Part shown: positions 10,369-19,380 of the stretch, one piece after another
Layout of the letters: each line of letters starts with the position of its first letter
How positions within the stretch are numbered: position 1 is the first letter of the stretch
Origin: Aeromicrobium flavum
GTDB lineage: Bacteria; Actinomycetota; Actinomycetes; Propionibacteriales; Nocardioidaceae
DNA: 64,000 bases
Assembly (NCBI RefSeq): GCF_007992115.1
Contig: NZ_BJZQ01000002.1
Location: 186,001 to 250,000, forward strand
Direction of reading: 5' to 3'
Position numbers and translations under genes: made by a program
The notes under the pieces: model-generated
What the model was told of the DNA's origin: nothing
The model's input: the letters and a program-made list of their open reading frames with translations, nothing else
Databases searched by the model: none

Positions 10369-11871
10369 CTACTCGCGCCGCTGCACGGGGAAGAGGATCG
10401 CCTCGCGGATGCCGATGCCCTGCAGCAGCATCACGAGCCGGTCGACGCCCAGGCCGATGCCGCCGGCGGGCGGCATGCCGAACTCGAGGGCGCGCAGGAA
10501 GTCCTCGTCGACGTCCATGGCCTCGGGGTCGCCGGCGGCCGCGAGCCGCGCCTGCTCCTCGAGCCGCTCGCGCTGGATGACCGGGTCGTTGAGCTCGGAG
10601 TACGCCGGCGCCAGCTCGACGCCGTTGATGATCAGGTCCCACGCCTCGACCAGGCCGGGCGTGGTGCGGTGCTTCTTCGCCAGCGGGCGGACCGCCTCGG
10701 GGTAGTCGCACACGAACGTGGGCTGGATCAGGGTGTGCTCGACGAGCTTCTCGAAGAGCTCCAGCACGACCTCGCCGGCGCCCCAGCCGTCCTGCAGGGC
10801 GACGCCGTGGTCGCGGGCGACCTCGCGCACCTGCTCCTCGGGGGTGTGCACGTCGATCGCGGCACCGGTGGCCTCGGTCACGAGCTCGTGGATCGTCGCG
10901 CGACGCCACGGCGCCTCGAGGTCGATCGACGAGCCGTCACGTCCGGTGACGACCGTCTTGCCGACGGAGCGGGCCGCGTCGACGACGAGGTCCTGCACCA
11001 GCGTGGCCATCGTGTCGTAGGAGCCGTACGCCTCGTACGCCTCGAGCATCATGAACTCGGGGTTGTGCGTGTTGTCGACGCCCTCGTTGCGGAAGGTCTT
11101 GCCGATCTCGTAGACCTTGTCGATGCCGCCGACCAGCGAGCGCTTGAGGTGCAGCTCGAGGGCGATGCGCAGCAGCTGCGGCTCGTCGAAGGCGTTGAGG
11201 TGCGTGTGGAACGGGCGCGCCGCGGCGCCGCCGTTGGTGTGTTGCAGGACGGGCGTCTCGACCTCGATGTAGCCGTGGCGGTCGAGCGTGGCGCGCAGCG
11301 ACTTCAGCACCGCGGCCTTCACCCGCACGTTCTGGCGCGCGTCCTCGCGGACGATGAGGTCGAGGTAGCGCATCCGGGTGCGGGCCTCGTCGGAGAGCGG
11401 CTTGTGCTCGACCGGCAGGGGCCGCAGCGTCTTCGCGGCGATGCTCCAGCCGGTGGCCATGACCGACAGCTCGCCGCGGCGGCTCGTGATGACCTCGCCG
11501 GCGACGGCCAGGTGGTCGCCCAGGTCGACGAGGGCCTTGAAGTCGACCAGCGACTCCTCGCCCACCTCGGCCAGCGACAGCATGGCCTGGACCTCGGAGC
11601 CGTCGCCCTCGCGCAGCCGCACGAAGCAGAGCTTGCCGGTGTTGCGCAGGAAGATGACGCGCCCGGCGATCGAGACGACCTGGCCTGTGTGCGCGTCGGG
11701 GCCGAGCTGCTCGGGATCGTTGGCCGCGACGATCTCGGCGATCGTGTGCGTCCGCTCGACCAGCAGCGGGTAGGGATCGACGCCGGCGTCCAGCATCCGC
11801 TGGCGCTTCTCGCGCCGCACCCGCATCTGCTCGGGCAGGTCGTCCTCGGGGAGCTCAGGCGTCTGGGTCAC
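10369..11871 (-). CDS. lysS: Lysyl-tRNA synthetase, class II
   Basis: Class II LysRS charges tRNA-Lys; one tRNA-Lys gene lies at 30089 in this window. The 500-residue protein has an N-terminal OB-fold anticodon-binding domain (about 50-150) and a catalytic core. Motif 2 is seen as FRNEGVDNTHNPEF, and motif 3 as GIGLGVDRLVMLL near the C terminus. The start is GTG at 11871, with TAGACT eight bases upstream. In Actinobacteria lysS often lies beside the pan and clpC genes, as here. Confidence 0.96.
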   Translation of the reverse strand: MTQTPELPEDDLPEQMRVRREKRQRMLDAGVDPYPLLVERTHTIAEIVAANDPEQLGPDAHTGQVVSIAGRVIFLRNTGKLCFVRLREGDGSEVQAMLSLAEVGEESLVDFKALVDLGDHLAVAGEVITSRRGELSVMATGWSIAAKTLRPLPVEHKPLSDEARTRMRYLDLIVREDARQNVRVKAAVLKSLRATLDRHGYIEVETPVLQHTNGGAAARPFHTHLNAFDEPQLLRIALELHLKRSLVGGIDKVYEIGKTFRNEGVDNTHNPEFMMLEAYEAYGSYDTMATLVQDLVVDAARSVGKTVVTGRDGSSIDLEAPWRRATIHELVTEATGAAIDVHTPEEQVREVARDHGVALQDGWGAGEVVLELFEKLVEHTLIQPTFVCDYPEAVRPLAKKHRTTPGLVEAWDLIINGVELAPAYSELNDPVIQRERLEEQARLAAAGDPEAMDVDEDFLRALEFGMPPAGGIGLGVDRLVMLLQGIGIREAILFPVQRRE

Positions 11872-11896
11872 GAGGCACGAGTCTAGTCGCGCCGCC

Positions 11897-12478
11897 TCAC
11901 CCGGCCGCTCGGTCCTCCTCGGCGAGGCGGGGCGTGACGCGGCGCTCGGGGCGGACGCCCCACTTGTCGGCGTAGAAGGCGCGGATGACGTCCATGTCCG
12001 CCTTCACGTCTCCGGTGAGGTGGATCGTGGGGCCGAGGCCGGCGGTCATGGTCTTGCTGTCGCAGTACCCGAGCGTGACCGGCAGGTCTCCCTCGCGGGC
12101 GATCCGGTAGAAGCCCGACTTCCAGCGCTCGACGCTGCCACGGGTGCCCTCGGGCGTGATGACGACCTGAAAGTCGTCGTCGGCCCTCGCCCGCTCGATG
12201 AGGTCCTCCGCGACGCCGATGGGGTTCTTGCGGTCGACCTCGATGCCGCCCAGGGCGCGCATGATCGGCCCCGCCGGACCGCGGAACAGCTCCTTCTTGC
12301 CCATGAAGTACGGGCGGAAGCCGCTCTTCCACGCGATGGCCAGCATCAGCACGAAGTCCCAGTTCGAGGTGTGCGGGCCGGCGACCAGGATGCCCGAGCC
12401 CTTCGGGGGCGGCTCCGAGACGAAGCTCCACCGGCTGATGGACCAGTACGCGTCGGCGATCAGGCGCAGAATCCTCAT
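11897..12478 (-). CDS. PlsC-like 1-acyl-glycerol-3-phosphate acyltransferase
   Basis: The 193-residue protein has the acyltransferase motif I H-x4-D as GPHTSNWDF and the substrate-binding motif EGTRG about 80 residues later. This is the compact PlsC form seen in many Actinobacteria. It likely transfers an acyl chain to lysophosphatidate or a related lysophospholipid at the membrane. It carries no obvious transmembrane segment beyond a hydrophobic N terminus. A leaderless promoter (TAATCT, six bases, ATG) supports the start. Confidence 0.82.
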   Translation of the reverse strand: MRILRLIADAYWSISRWSFVSEPPPKGSGILVAGPHTSNWDFVLMLAIAWKSGFRPYFMGKKELFRGPAGPIMRALGGIEVDRKNPIGVAEDLIERARADDDFQVVITPEGTRGSVERWKSGFYRIAREGDLPVTLGYCDSKTMTAGLGPTIHLTGDVKADMDVIRAFYADKWGVRPERRVTPRLAEEDRAAG

Positions 12479-12484
12479 CCCCGG

Positions 12485-12490
12485 AGATTA
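12485..12490 (-). promoter_or_regulatory. -10 element of leaderless promoter for the PlsC-like gene
   Basis: On the minus strand TAATCT is followed by six bases and the ATG at 12478. Confidence 0.5.
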
Positions 12491-12608
12491 GCGCGCCGAG
12501 GCCGGTCCGGCCGGGCCGGTCCGCGGGCCCAGGGACGCCGCGAGGTGTTGTGCAGAAGCACAGCCTGCGTTCATCTCCCGGTCAGGTCGGCGGGACATCG
12601 TGGGAGCC

Positions 12609-13334
12609 ATGAGCGGAGAACTGCGGATCCACGGCCACCGAGGCCAGAGCGCGACGCACCCCGAGAACACCATCCCGGCACTGCGCGAAGCGGTGCGCCT
12701 GGGAGCCGACGGCGTCGAGTTCGACGTCCAGCCCACCGCCGACGGGTCGATCGTGCTCATGCACGACCGGTCCCCGATGCGCACCACGAACCTGCGCGAG
12801 GTCCAGCTGTCCAAGGTGGGCGTGTCCGTGCAGCGGTTCACGCTCGCCGAGCTGGCCCGGCTGGACGCCGGCAGCTGGAAGGGCCCTCAGTTCGCGGGCA
12901 CCCCGGTGCCGACCCTGCGCGACGTCGTGCACGCCCTGAAGGGCACCGACGTGCGGCTCTCGGTCGAGCTGAAGCCCGCCCCGGTCGAGCCGCGGGCGTA
13001 CGTGCGCGCCGTGCTCGACGAGCTGGGCGGACGCAGCCGCGTCACGCTGATGAGCTTCGATCGCACCCTCGCCGAGGCGGCCCTCCCCGTGCACCACGCG
13101 GTCGGCCTGGTCTCGCGCCGCCAGCCCACCGCGAACGACCTGAGCCTGTTCGACGAGTTCCACGTCAACGCCCGCCGGGTGGACGCGCGGCTGGTCGAGC
13201 GGGTGCACGAGGCCGGCGGCACGATCACGGCCTGGACCGTGGACGACGCCCGTCAGATCGAGCGCCTGCGCGCCCTCGGCGTCGACGCGATCACCACCAA
13301 CGACGTCGCGGCCGCTCGCCCCGCCCTGGTCTGA
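12609..13334 (+). CDS. Glycerophosphodiester phosphodiesterase
   Basis: GDPD enzymes hydrolyse deacylated phospholipids to glycerol-3-phosphate and an alcohol. The catalytic HRG...ENT signature (HRGQSATHPENTIPAL), the metal-binding VEFDVQ and the second catalytic His in LMHDRS are all present. The C-terminal half ends with the characteristic TAWTVDD and DAITTND. At about 241 residues it is the usual cytoplasmic length, with no signal peptide. A GTG at 12600 is an alternative start; I chose the ATG at 12609. No operon partner is evident. Confidence 0.9.
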   Translation: MSGELRIHGHRGQSATHPENTIPALREAVRLGADGVEFDVQPTADGSIVLMHDRSPMRTTNLREVQLSKVGVSVQRFTLAELARLDAGSWKGPQFAGTPVPTLRDVVHALKGTDVRLSVELKPAPVEPRAYVRAVLDELGGRSRVTLMSFDRTLAEAALPVHHAVGLVSRRQPTANDLSLFDEFHVNARRVDARLVERVHEAGGTITAWTVDDARQIERLRALGVDAITTNDVAAARPALV

Positions 13335-13434
13335 CTCGCGAGGCAGTAGCGAACCTCACACCACGACAATTCGGCCCTTCTCCCGCGCTGCCGTCGAAAA
13401 GCCCTCAGACTCTCATTCGTTCGGGGACGAAGGG

Positions 13435-15312
13435 ATGACGAGGGAATCGATGGAGCCTGCGACGCCCACCGGGTCGATCGACCTGTCCGAACCGAGCACG
13501 TACGCGGCCATCGTCCTGTACTACCGGTTGGGCGAACAGCTCGAGAAGACGGTCGCTTCTCTCCTGGCGCAGACAGTCCCACCCCAGCGCGTCGTGATCG
13601 TGGACAACGACTCCCGCGACGGAGTGGTCGAGAAGGTCGCGGAACGGTGGGGCGTCGACGCTCTCATCCTCCCCACGAATGGTGGATATGGGGCCGGGAT
13701 GAACGCCGGTGCCGACGCCATCGGCCGACGGGACCTGCCGCTGCTGTTCCTCACGCACGAGGTGGTGCTGGCGAAGGACTGCGTCGAGGAGATGCTCGCC
13801 GTGCGGCGCCGCAGCGCCGCGGCGCAGGTGGGGCCCGTGCTGACCCGCGCGTCCAGCGGCGGCGTGTGGTCCGCGGGAGGCAGCCTCACCCGGTCAGGAC
13901 GTCCCGGGCACCGCCCATCCCCCGGCGTGGAGGACCACAGCACCGCCGCCTGGCTCGACGGCGCATGCGTCCTGGCCGATCCGACCGCATTCCACCGCAC
14001 GGGCGGCTTCGACGAGTCCTACTTCCTCTATTGGGAGGACGTCGACATGTCGCTCCGTCTGGCCGAGCATGGTCCGGTCGTCGTCGCCAACCGCGCACGG
14101 GCCGCGCAGGAGACCGGCACCGCTCCTCCGTACTATGCCGCCCGGAACGCCTTGTTGCTCTGGCGACGACGAGGTCGGCGAGCACGGTCCGTGGCGTTCA
14201 GTGGCCGTCAGGTCGCTGCCGCGCTCCGCGAGTCGGCCACCGGCCGACCCGAGCGAGCCCACGCACGACTGGCGGGGCTCCGGGACGGGTGGCGCGGCGT
14301 GACCGGGCCTCGGCCGTCCGTGTCTCCGTCGACCCTCGTCACGTTGGCCAACCCACTGCCCGAGGCCCTGAGCCACTTCGAGCGCGAGCTGCGATACGTG
14401 CTGAGTCACGCCGTCGGCATGACGCTGGTCGTCGATCCCAGGCTCGGGCGCTCCGTCGAGGGGCAGGGGGCGACCGCTCGGCTTCTCGTGACCACCGTCA
14501 GGTTGCTCGTCGACCGGATCTGGGCCGCCGCCCGCCTCCAGGGCCGCACGATCGTCGTCCTGTGGCCCGCCTTCGGCTACTACGACATCCTCACCCTGCT
14601 GCCACTGGCCGTGCGAAACCGCGTGATCCTGATCAACCACGACCCCAAGCCCCTGCGCCGACAGCTGGGACACGGATTGCGTCCTCGGCGCATGTTCCGC
14701 GCACTCTCCGAGAAGGGACGGATCGATATCGTCTGCCTCGGTCAGCCCGCGGCCCGCGACCTGCTGGAGATGACAGGTGTCCACCCCGTCGTGGTGCCCC
14801 ATCCGATCCGTCCTGAGTCCATCGCCGAGCCCTCGGGTGGTCCCATCCGCGTTCTCGGGCAGTTCAAGGACAGCCGGAACTCAGAGGCCGTCGTCGCGAT
14901 CGGGGCGGACGACTTCGGCGGCCGCGCCAAGGAGGTCGTGGGTCGCGGCTGGCCCTCGTTCGCCGGGTGGACCGTCCGTGATGCCTTCGTGCCCGAGGAC
15001 GAGTTCGAGCACCTGATCCGCACCGCCGCGTGCGTCGTGATCCCCTACGACCACTTCTACCAGAGCGGAGTCGCCACGCGGTGCCTGGAGTTGGGAGTGC
15101 CGATCGTCGGGCCGCGCCACGAGAATCTCGAGGAGCTGTTCGGCAAGCACTGGCCAGGGCTGGTGGACGACCAGACGTCCTGGGCCGCCGCTGTCACCCG
15201 TGTCCTGTCGCAGTCCTCACTCGACGAGTTGCTGGATCGGCGCGCGGCCTACACCGAGGTGACGATCGAGGCGTGGCGTCGTGTCGTCTCGGGTCCGACC
15301 GGGCGCTCATGA
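13435..15312 (+). CDS. Two-domain glycosyltransferase (GT2 fused to a GT-B-like domain)
   Basis: The 625-residue protein starts with a GT2 domain (about residues 25-275). This has the nucleotide-binding VVIVDNDSRDG segment, NGGYGAGMNAG and a late EDVDMSLRL, as in rhamnosyl- and galactofuranosyltransferases. After a linker, residues about 340-620 look like a GT-B (GT1/GT4) domain, with a late segment GVATRCLELGVPIVGP that resembles the sugar-nucleotide site of that fold. Both are likely used on a surface polysaccharide, since the next gene is a flippase that overlaps this one by 4 bases (ATGA). AAGGG precedes the ATG. Which sugars are transferred cannot be read from the sequence. Confidence 0.78.
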   Translation: MTRESMEPATPTGSIDLSEPSTYAAIVLYYRLGEQLEKTVASLLAQTVPPQRVVIVDNDSRDGVVEKVAERWGVDALILPTNGGYGAGMNAGADAIGRRDLPLLFLTHEVVLAKDCVEEMLAVRRRSAAAQVGPVLTRASSGGVWSAGGSLTRSGRPGHRPSPGVEDHSTAAWLDGACVLADPTAFHRTGGFDESYFLYWEDVDMSLRLAEHGPVVVANRARAAQETGTAPPYYAARNALLLWRRRGRRARSVAFSGRQVAAALRESATGRPERAHARLAGLRDGWRGVTGPRPSVSPSTLVTLANPLPEALSHFERELRYVLSHAVGMTLVVDPRLGRSVEGQGATARLLVTTVRLLVDRIWAAARLQGRTIVVLWPAFGYYDILTLLPLAVRNRVILINHDPKPLRRQLGHGLRPRRMFRALSEKGRIDIVCLGQPAARDLLEMTGVHPVVVPHPIRPESIAEPSGGPIRVLGQFKDSRNSEAVVAIGADDFGGRAKEVVGRGWPSFAGWTVRDAFVPEDEFEHLIRTAACVVIPYDHFYQSGVATRCLELGVPIVGPRHENLEELFGKHWPGLVDDQTSWAAAVTRVLSQSSLDELLDRRAAYTEVTIEAWRRVVSGPTGRS

Positions 15313-16508
15313 TGCCCTGGCGGCGGGTCCTGTCGTTCGGAGCACTTCCCATCCTTTCCGCGCTCGCCCCCCTCTTGGCAGTCCCGAGCATCACCAGTCA
15401 CCTCGGGGCCGACGGATGGTCAGCCATCGCCATCGGACAGAGCCTCGGGTTCGTCGTCCTCGCGATCACGACAGGAGGCTGGGGCACGTTGGGACCTTCG
15501 CTGCTCGCGGCCGAAGAGGACCGCCCCACGCTCTACCGCGCCTCCCTGACGGCGCGAACCCTCATCGGTCTTCCACTGACCGCCCTGTTCGCCGGTGTCG
15601 CGGCGACGCTCGCCCCCGAGGATCACCGCCGTACCGCGGCCGTCATGGTCGTCGGCGTGGCCGCGTGGTCGTTCGGACCGCTGTGGTACTTCATCTCGAT
15701 CGGTTCGGCTCGTTGGGTCGCCCTCCTCGACGCTGGGCCGAAGGTGCTCGCCGCCCTGGTCGCCAGCGTGCTGATTCGCGACACATCGGACGAGCTGGTC
15801 TATCCGGTGGCCATGATCACGGTGGCTACCGTCAGCGCGGCGGCAGGAGCAGTCATGCTGGCTCGTGGCGGGCAGGGCATCGCGTGGTCCCGGGCGAAGA
15901 GATTCATCGCCCAGGACGCTCACCTCTCGTTGGCACGGGTCTCGACCGCCGCGTATGTGGGCTTGTCCGTGCCCCTGGTCGCGTTGCTGGCGCCGTCCGC
16001 CGTCCCGGCTTTCGCTGCTGCGGACCGCCTGCGCCTGCTGGCCTCGAACGCTCTGGTCTCAGTGGCTGCGGGTCTGCAGAGCTGGGTCTTCGTCGACGGC
16101 GTCCCCTCGCTGCGCCGTCAGCGGCAAGGCGTGGCGGTCATGTCCGCACTCGGCGTGATCGCCGCAGTCGTTCTCGTGGCGGGCCGGCCCGCCTTAGAGC
16201 GCCATCTCTTCAGTGGCGTCACGGGGCTGACCACGGGACTCGTGGCCGCGCACGCCGTCGCACTCGTGGCGATCGGTGCTGCAGCGGGGCTGGTGCTCCA
16301 GGTGCTCGCGCCTCTGGGCCGGACCAAGGCCATGGCGATGAGTTCGCACCTCGGTGCTGCCGTCGGACTGCCGACGGTGGTCGCGCTGAGCGTTGCTCAC
16401 CAGAGCCTCGGAGCGTCGGTCGCCATCGCGCTGACTGAGTGGATCGTCCTCCTGGCGCTGGTGCTCGCCGCTCTCAGGCGGCGACCATCCCCCACCGTTC
16501 CAGCTTGA
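15309..16508 (+). CDS. Polysaccharide flippase-like membrane protein (Wzx/MOP type)
   Basis: The product has 399 residues with about ten to twelve hydrophobic helices and no soluble domain, compatible with a Wzx/MATE-like exporter that moves lipid-linked sugar units across the membrane. The call rests on topology and context rather than a strict motif. The start ATG at 15309 overlaps the stop of the glycosyltransferase (ATGA), so translation is coupled. A longer upstream open frame lies wholly inside the glycosyltransferase and is not used. The 3' end overlaps the convergent WcbI-like gene by 35 bases. Confidence 0.72.
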   Translation: MMPWRRVLSFGALPILSALAPLLAVPSITSHLGADGWSAIAIGQSLGFVVLAITTGGWGTLGPSLLAAEEDRPTLYRASLTARTLIGLPLTALFAGVAATLAPEDHRRTAAVMVVGVAAWSFGPLWYFISIGSARWVALLDAGPKVLAALVASVLIRDTSDELVYPVAMITVATVSAAAGAVMLARGGQGIAWSRAKRFIAQDAHLSLARVSTAAYVGLSVPLVALLAPSAVPAFAAADRLRLLASNALVSVAAGLQSWVFVDGVPSLRRQRQGVAVMSALGVIAAVVLVAGRPALERHLFSGVTGLTTGLVAAHAVALVAIGAAAGLVLQVLAPLGRTKAMAMSSHLGAAVGLPTVVALSVAHQSLGASVAIALTEWIVLLALVLAALRRRPSPTVPA

Positions 16509-17418
16509 CCCCGTGCTCACGGACCGCTGCCGCGAGCAGATCCGGCTGTGCAGCGTAGAAGTCCAGGTGCGCCGCGAGAAGCTCGGCGTCGCGGATCTCG
16601 CGGCCCATGACCCGCCAGCCGGTGCGGACGACGGGGAGTCCCAGCGCCGCGCTGACGTCAGCCCGCAGGGGTGCCACGACGAACTGAAGCTGCTCGACGA
16701 TGGACGGAACGGGGACGGGCCCGATCCCGGCAGCCAGGAGGACCGCGTCGACCACGGGCATCAGGAGCCGATTGCTGGGGTGGTTGTTCGTCCACATGAG
16801 GTCCCAGGTCATGGGTTCCAGCAGCGAGGCGACCTGGACGTCGACCTCGGATTCCTGCGCGGCCAACCGCTCGGCGGACGCCTCGGCGTTGGCGCGCAGT
16901 TCGTCCGGATCGCTCTCGAACCGCGCCACGAACTGCTCCGCCTCCCTCCCCCGCAACCCCCGCGCGGCAGCAGCCACGAAGCGAAGGTCGTGGTAGTGCA
17001 CGACGGGGGCAGGAACCGCCACTCGGTCAGCTCCGTGGTGAACTGCGGCGAGGTACGGGTGCAGGCCCGAGAACTGGATCGACGGAAACGTCACCACACG
17101 GGCGCTCGACGGGGCGATGTCCAGCATCTCGCGGGTACCGAGGGGCAGTCCTCGATAGCCGTCGGAGACAGGTTGCGTCACGATGAGTCCCGCCTGGGCC
17201 ACGTGGCGCTGCACGGCGGGGATGTCGCGGGGGCGCATCTCGTGCACGGCAGGGATCCGGACGACCCGGAACCGATCGTTGACATCGGGGTACCTCGCGA
17301 GGATCTTCGCGACGGCCTCCGCCTGACAGTTGCCGTAGGCGACCAACGTGGGCCGCGCGGAGGACATCCGCGAACCGACCTGCAACTCCGCCGATTTCAC
17401 CCATGTGCGCACGCCCAT
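16474..17418 (-). CDS. WcbI-like polysaccharide biosynthesis protein
   Basis: The N terminus carries VAYGNCQAEAVAKIL, the GNCQ signature of the WcbI family (capsule biosynthesis; proposed CoA-dependent acetyltransferase with an SGNH-like fold). Later elements include VTQPVSDGYRG, FPSIQFSGLHPY and HPSNRLL, typical of the family. The frame opens at GTG 17433, but ATG 17418 is preceded by GAGAGGA at ideal spacing, giving 314 residues. It lies convergent to the flippase, inside the polysaccharide locus, which supports a role in modifying the exported glycan. Confidence 0.75.
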   Translation of the reverse strand: MGVRTWVKSAELQVGSRMSSARPTLVAYGNCQAEAVAKILARYPDVNDRFRVVRIPAVHEMRPRDIPAVQRHVAQAGLIVTQPVSDGYRGLPLGTREMLDIAPSSARVVTFPSIQFSGLHPYLAAVHHGADRVAVPAPVVHYHDLRFVAAAARGLRGREAEQFVARFESDPDELRANAEASAERLAAQESEVDVQVASLLEPMTWDLMWTNNHPSNRLLMPVVDAVLLAAGIGPVPVPSIVEQLQFVVAPLRADVSAALGLPVVRTGWRVMGREIRDAELLAAHLDFYAAQPDLLAAAVREHGVKLERWGMVAA

Positions 17419-17540
17419 GAAAGTTCCTCTCACTTACGCACGATTGTGTCGGCGGGGCGGGATCGCAGCGGCGAAAGCGACCGATCCGACTTATGAGGTC
17501 GATCACAACGAGAGCCGCCACGGGCACCGGCCCCTCCACC

Positions 17541-17546
17541 TAGACT
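17541..17546 (+). promoter_or_regulatory. -10 element of leaderless acyltransferase promoter
   Basis: TAGACT is followed by six bases and the ATG at 17553. Confidence 0.5.
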
Positions 17547-17552
17547 CGCGCC

Positions 17553-18074
17553 ATGTCGCTCGTCCGCCGTGTGCTGCGTCAATTCCGCGAGCCGCTGCGG
17601 GACGGCATCCTCAACGTGTTCATCGGGAGCTCGTTCATCCCGCGCGCCCTTCGGCCGCGGCTGCTGCGCCTGGCGGGCCACGACGTCCATCCGAAGGCGA
17701 TCGTCTTTGCGGGTGTCTTCATCGGAGGCTGGCGCGGACTGACGCTCGGGGAGGGAGCCGGGGTCAGCTACCGCACGTTCCTCGACCTGACGGCCCCCAT
17801 CACGATCGAGCCGGGCGCCGGTGTCTCCTTCAATTGCACCTTGATCACCTCGAGCCATGCCATCAGCGACAGCACCCGCCGATGGGGCGATCTCCAGGGG
17901 TCGCCGATCGTCATCGGCGCCGGGGCGTGGATCGGCGCGAACTGCACCGTCATGCCGGGGGTGACCATCGCACCCGGCACGGTGGTCGGGGCGGGATCGC
18001 TGGTGACCAAATCGCTCGAGACACCCGGCGTCTACGCGGGCGTGCCCGCCCGCTTCATCCGGCCGTTGGACTGA
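17553..18074 (+). CDS. Hexapeptide-repeat (LbH) O-acyltransferase
   Basis: This 173-residue protein contains isoleucine-patch hexapeptide repeats (for example ITIEPGAGVSFN, IVIGAGAWIGANCTVMPGVTIAPGTVVGAGSLV) that build a left-handed beta helix. The catalytic His is likely the one in TSSHAI. It resembles the WcaF/colanic acid acetyltransferase group and probably O-acetylates a sugar of the surface polysaccharide using acetyl-CoA. It has its own leaderless promoter. Its last 20 bases overlap the convergent Wzz-like gene. Confidence 0.85.
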   Translation: MSLVRRVLRQFREPLRDGILNVFIGSSFIPRALRPRLLRLAGHDVHPKAIVFAGVFIGGWRGLTLGEGAGVSYRTFLDLTAPITIEPGAGVSFNCTLITSSHAISDSTRRWGDLQGSPIVIGAGAWIGANCTVMPGVTIAPGTVVGAGSLVTKSLETPGVYAGVPARFIRPLD

Positions 18075-19380
18075 ACTCGTAGTCGTCGAGGGACGACGGC
18101 GGGACCGCGACCACCCCGAGGGCGACGCGCTCCACACCCAGCCGCCCGAGCGCGCCCACCGCACGGTGGACCTCCTCGGCCCGGGTGGACCCGTGACGCG
18201 CCAGCACGACGGTGAGATCGGCGACGAGCGCCACCTCCGCCACCTCCGCCGAACCCGTCACCGCGGGGGCGCACACCAGCACGATGTCGTGGCTCTGACG
18301 CGCATCGGCGATGAACCGCTCGAGCGCCGCGCCGTCTGCGAGGCCGGCCGTCGCCTCGTTCGTCGCGAAGCGCACGTCGATGCGCTCAGCGACGGAGACG
18401 ACCCCGTCCGACCACGGCCTCCCCTCGGACCCTGACGGCTGGTCCGGCACCGTTTCGACGCCCAAGGCGCGGGCCAGGGCCCCCGACTGCCGAGGCCCCA
18501 CGAGGAGAAGAACTCGATGCCCCCGTGAAGCCAACGCCTGGGCGACGTCCGTGACCGTGGGGGCCATCGACACGTCGACCCCAGCAGGAGTCAGTACGAC
18601 GACGGGCGACGAGGACCGCGAGAGGTGCTCGAGCGCCGACCCCATGAACAGCACCGCCTCGCGGCGCGAATCGCCCGGGGGCAGGGAGTCCCACGGCATA
18701 CGCGGACCCCGCGAATGACGCTCCTTCGGGAGCACTCCGACGAGCGGCATGGGCAGCGCGGCCCGGGCGAGGCGAGACGGCGTCACTCGGGTGTCGCGCC
18801 GGTCCCGCAGCAGGGCCCCGGCCACCCCCGCTGCCGCGCCCAGCACGAGGCCCACGCCCACCAACGTCGCCAGCGACAGGGAGGACGGGGATGACGGGAC
18901 GACGGCGGGCGCGCCGACACGGACGTCAAGCGTGCCCGGACCGTCGCCACGAGCCGTCTCGAGATCGGCTTGGTAGTCGATGAACCGTGCCGCCACCCCC
19001 GCGGCCAGCTCCTTCGCTCCCTGAGCCGTCGCCTCCGTCGCCGCGATGGTCAGCAGGACGGATTCCAGCTCAGCCGTGGCCGTGATGCGCTCCGCGAGCA
19101 TCTCGACCGATTCACCCCGCTCCTTCGCCAGCTCATCGAGGACGGGCGCACTCGTCACGAGAAGCGCGTAGGACTTGACACGCTGCTGAGCCAGCAACCC
19201 GCCCTGGTAGTCCTGCATCGGGTCCGCGCCGCTCGAAGACACGAACAGCGAGGTGCTGGCGGTGTACTCCGTCGGGATCGCGACTGCCGCGCCCCAGCCC
19301 AACGAGCCGCCGAGCAGCAACCACACCAAGAACGTCTTCCACCGACGGAGCAGCACTGCGACGTATTCGTGCATCAACAT
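18055..19380 (-). CDS. Wzz-type chain-length protein with degenerate BY-kinase domain
   Basis: The 441-residue protein has a Wzz topology: a helix at about 16-36, an extracytoplasmic domain and a second helix at about 168-190. It is followed by a cytoplasmic domain shaped like a bacterial tyrosine kinase (about 257-430). That domain has lost the ATP site. The P-loop position reads LTPAGVDVSMAP with no Lys, the Walker A' position VLLLVGPR lacks the Asp, and Walker B reads HDIVLVCAPA in place of a D-x-P ending. There is no C-terminal tyrosine cluster. It is probably a scaffold or regulator of polymer length. The start overlaps the stop of the polymerase gene (TGATG region); ATG 19374 is an alternative. 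Confidence 0.82.
   Translation of the reverse strand: MLMHEYVAVLLRRWKTFLVWLLLGGSLGWGAAVAIPTEYTASTSLFVSSSGADPMQDYQGGLLAQQRVKSYALLVTSAPVLDELAKERGESVEMLAERITATAELESVLLTIAATEATAQGAKELAAGVAARFIDYQADLETARGDGPGTLDVRVGAPAVVPSSPSSLSLATLVGVGLVLGAAAGVAGALLRDRRDTRVTPSRLARAALPMPLVGVLPKERHSRGPRMPWDSLPPGDSRREAVLFMGSALEHLSRSSSPVVVLTPAGVDVSMAPTVTDVAQALASRGHRVLLLVGPRQSGALARALGVETVPDQPSGSEGRPWSDGVVSVAERIDVRFATNEATAGLADGAALERFIADARQSHDIVLVCAPAVTGSAEVAEVALVADLTVVLARHGSTRAEEVHRAVGALGRLGVERVALGVVAVPPSSLDDYEFSPTAG

Noticed and set aside
12020..13438. 472-codon plus-strand frame across the acyltransferase and phosphodiesterase genes
   Set aside because: It is an Arg-rich shadow of both genes in other frames and shows no domain.
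15030..15308. Upstream extension of the flippase frame
   Set aside because: It lies wholly within the glycosyltransferase gene, and the ATGA overlap at 15309 gives a natural start and a hydrophobic N terminus.
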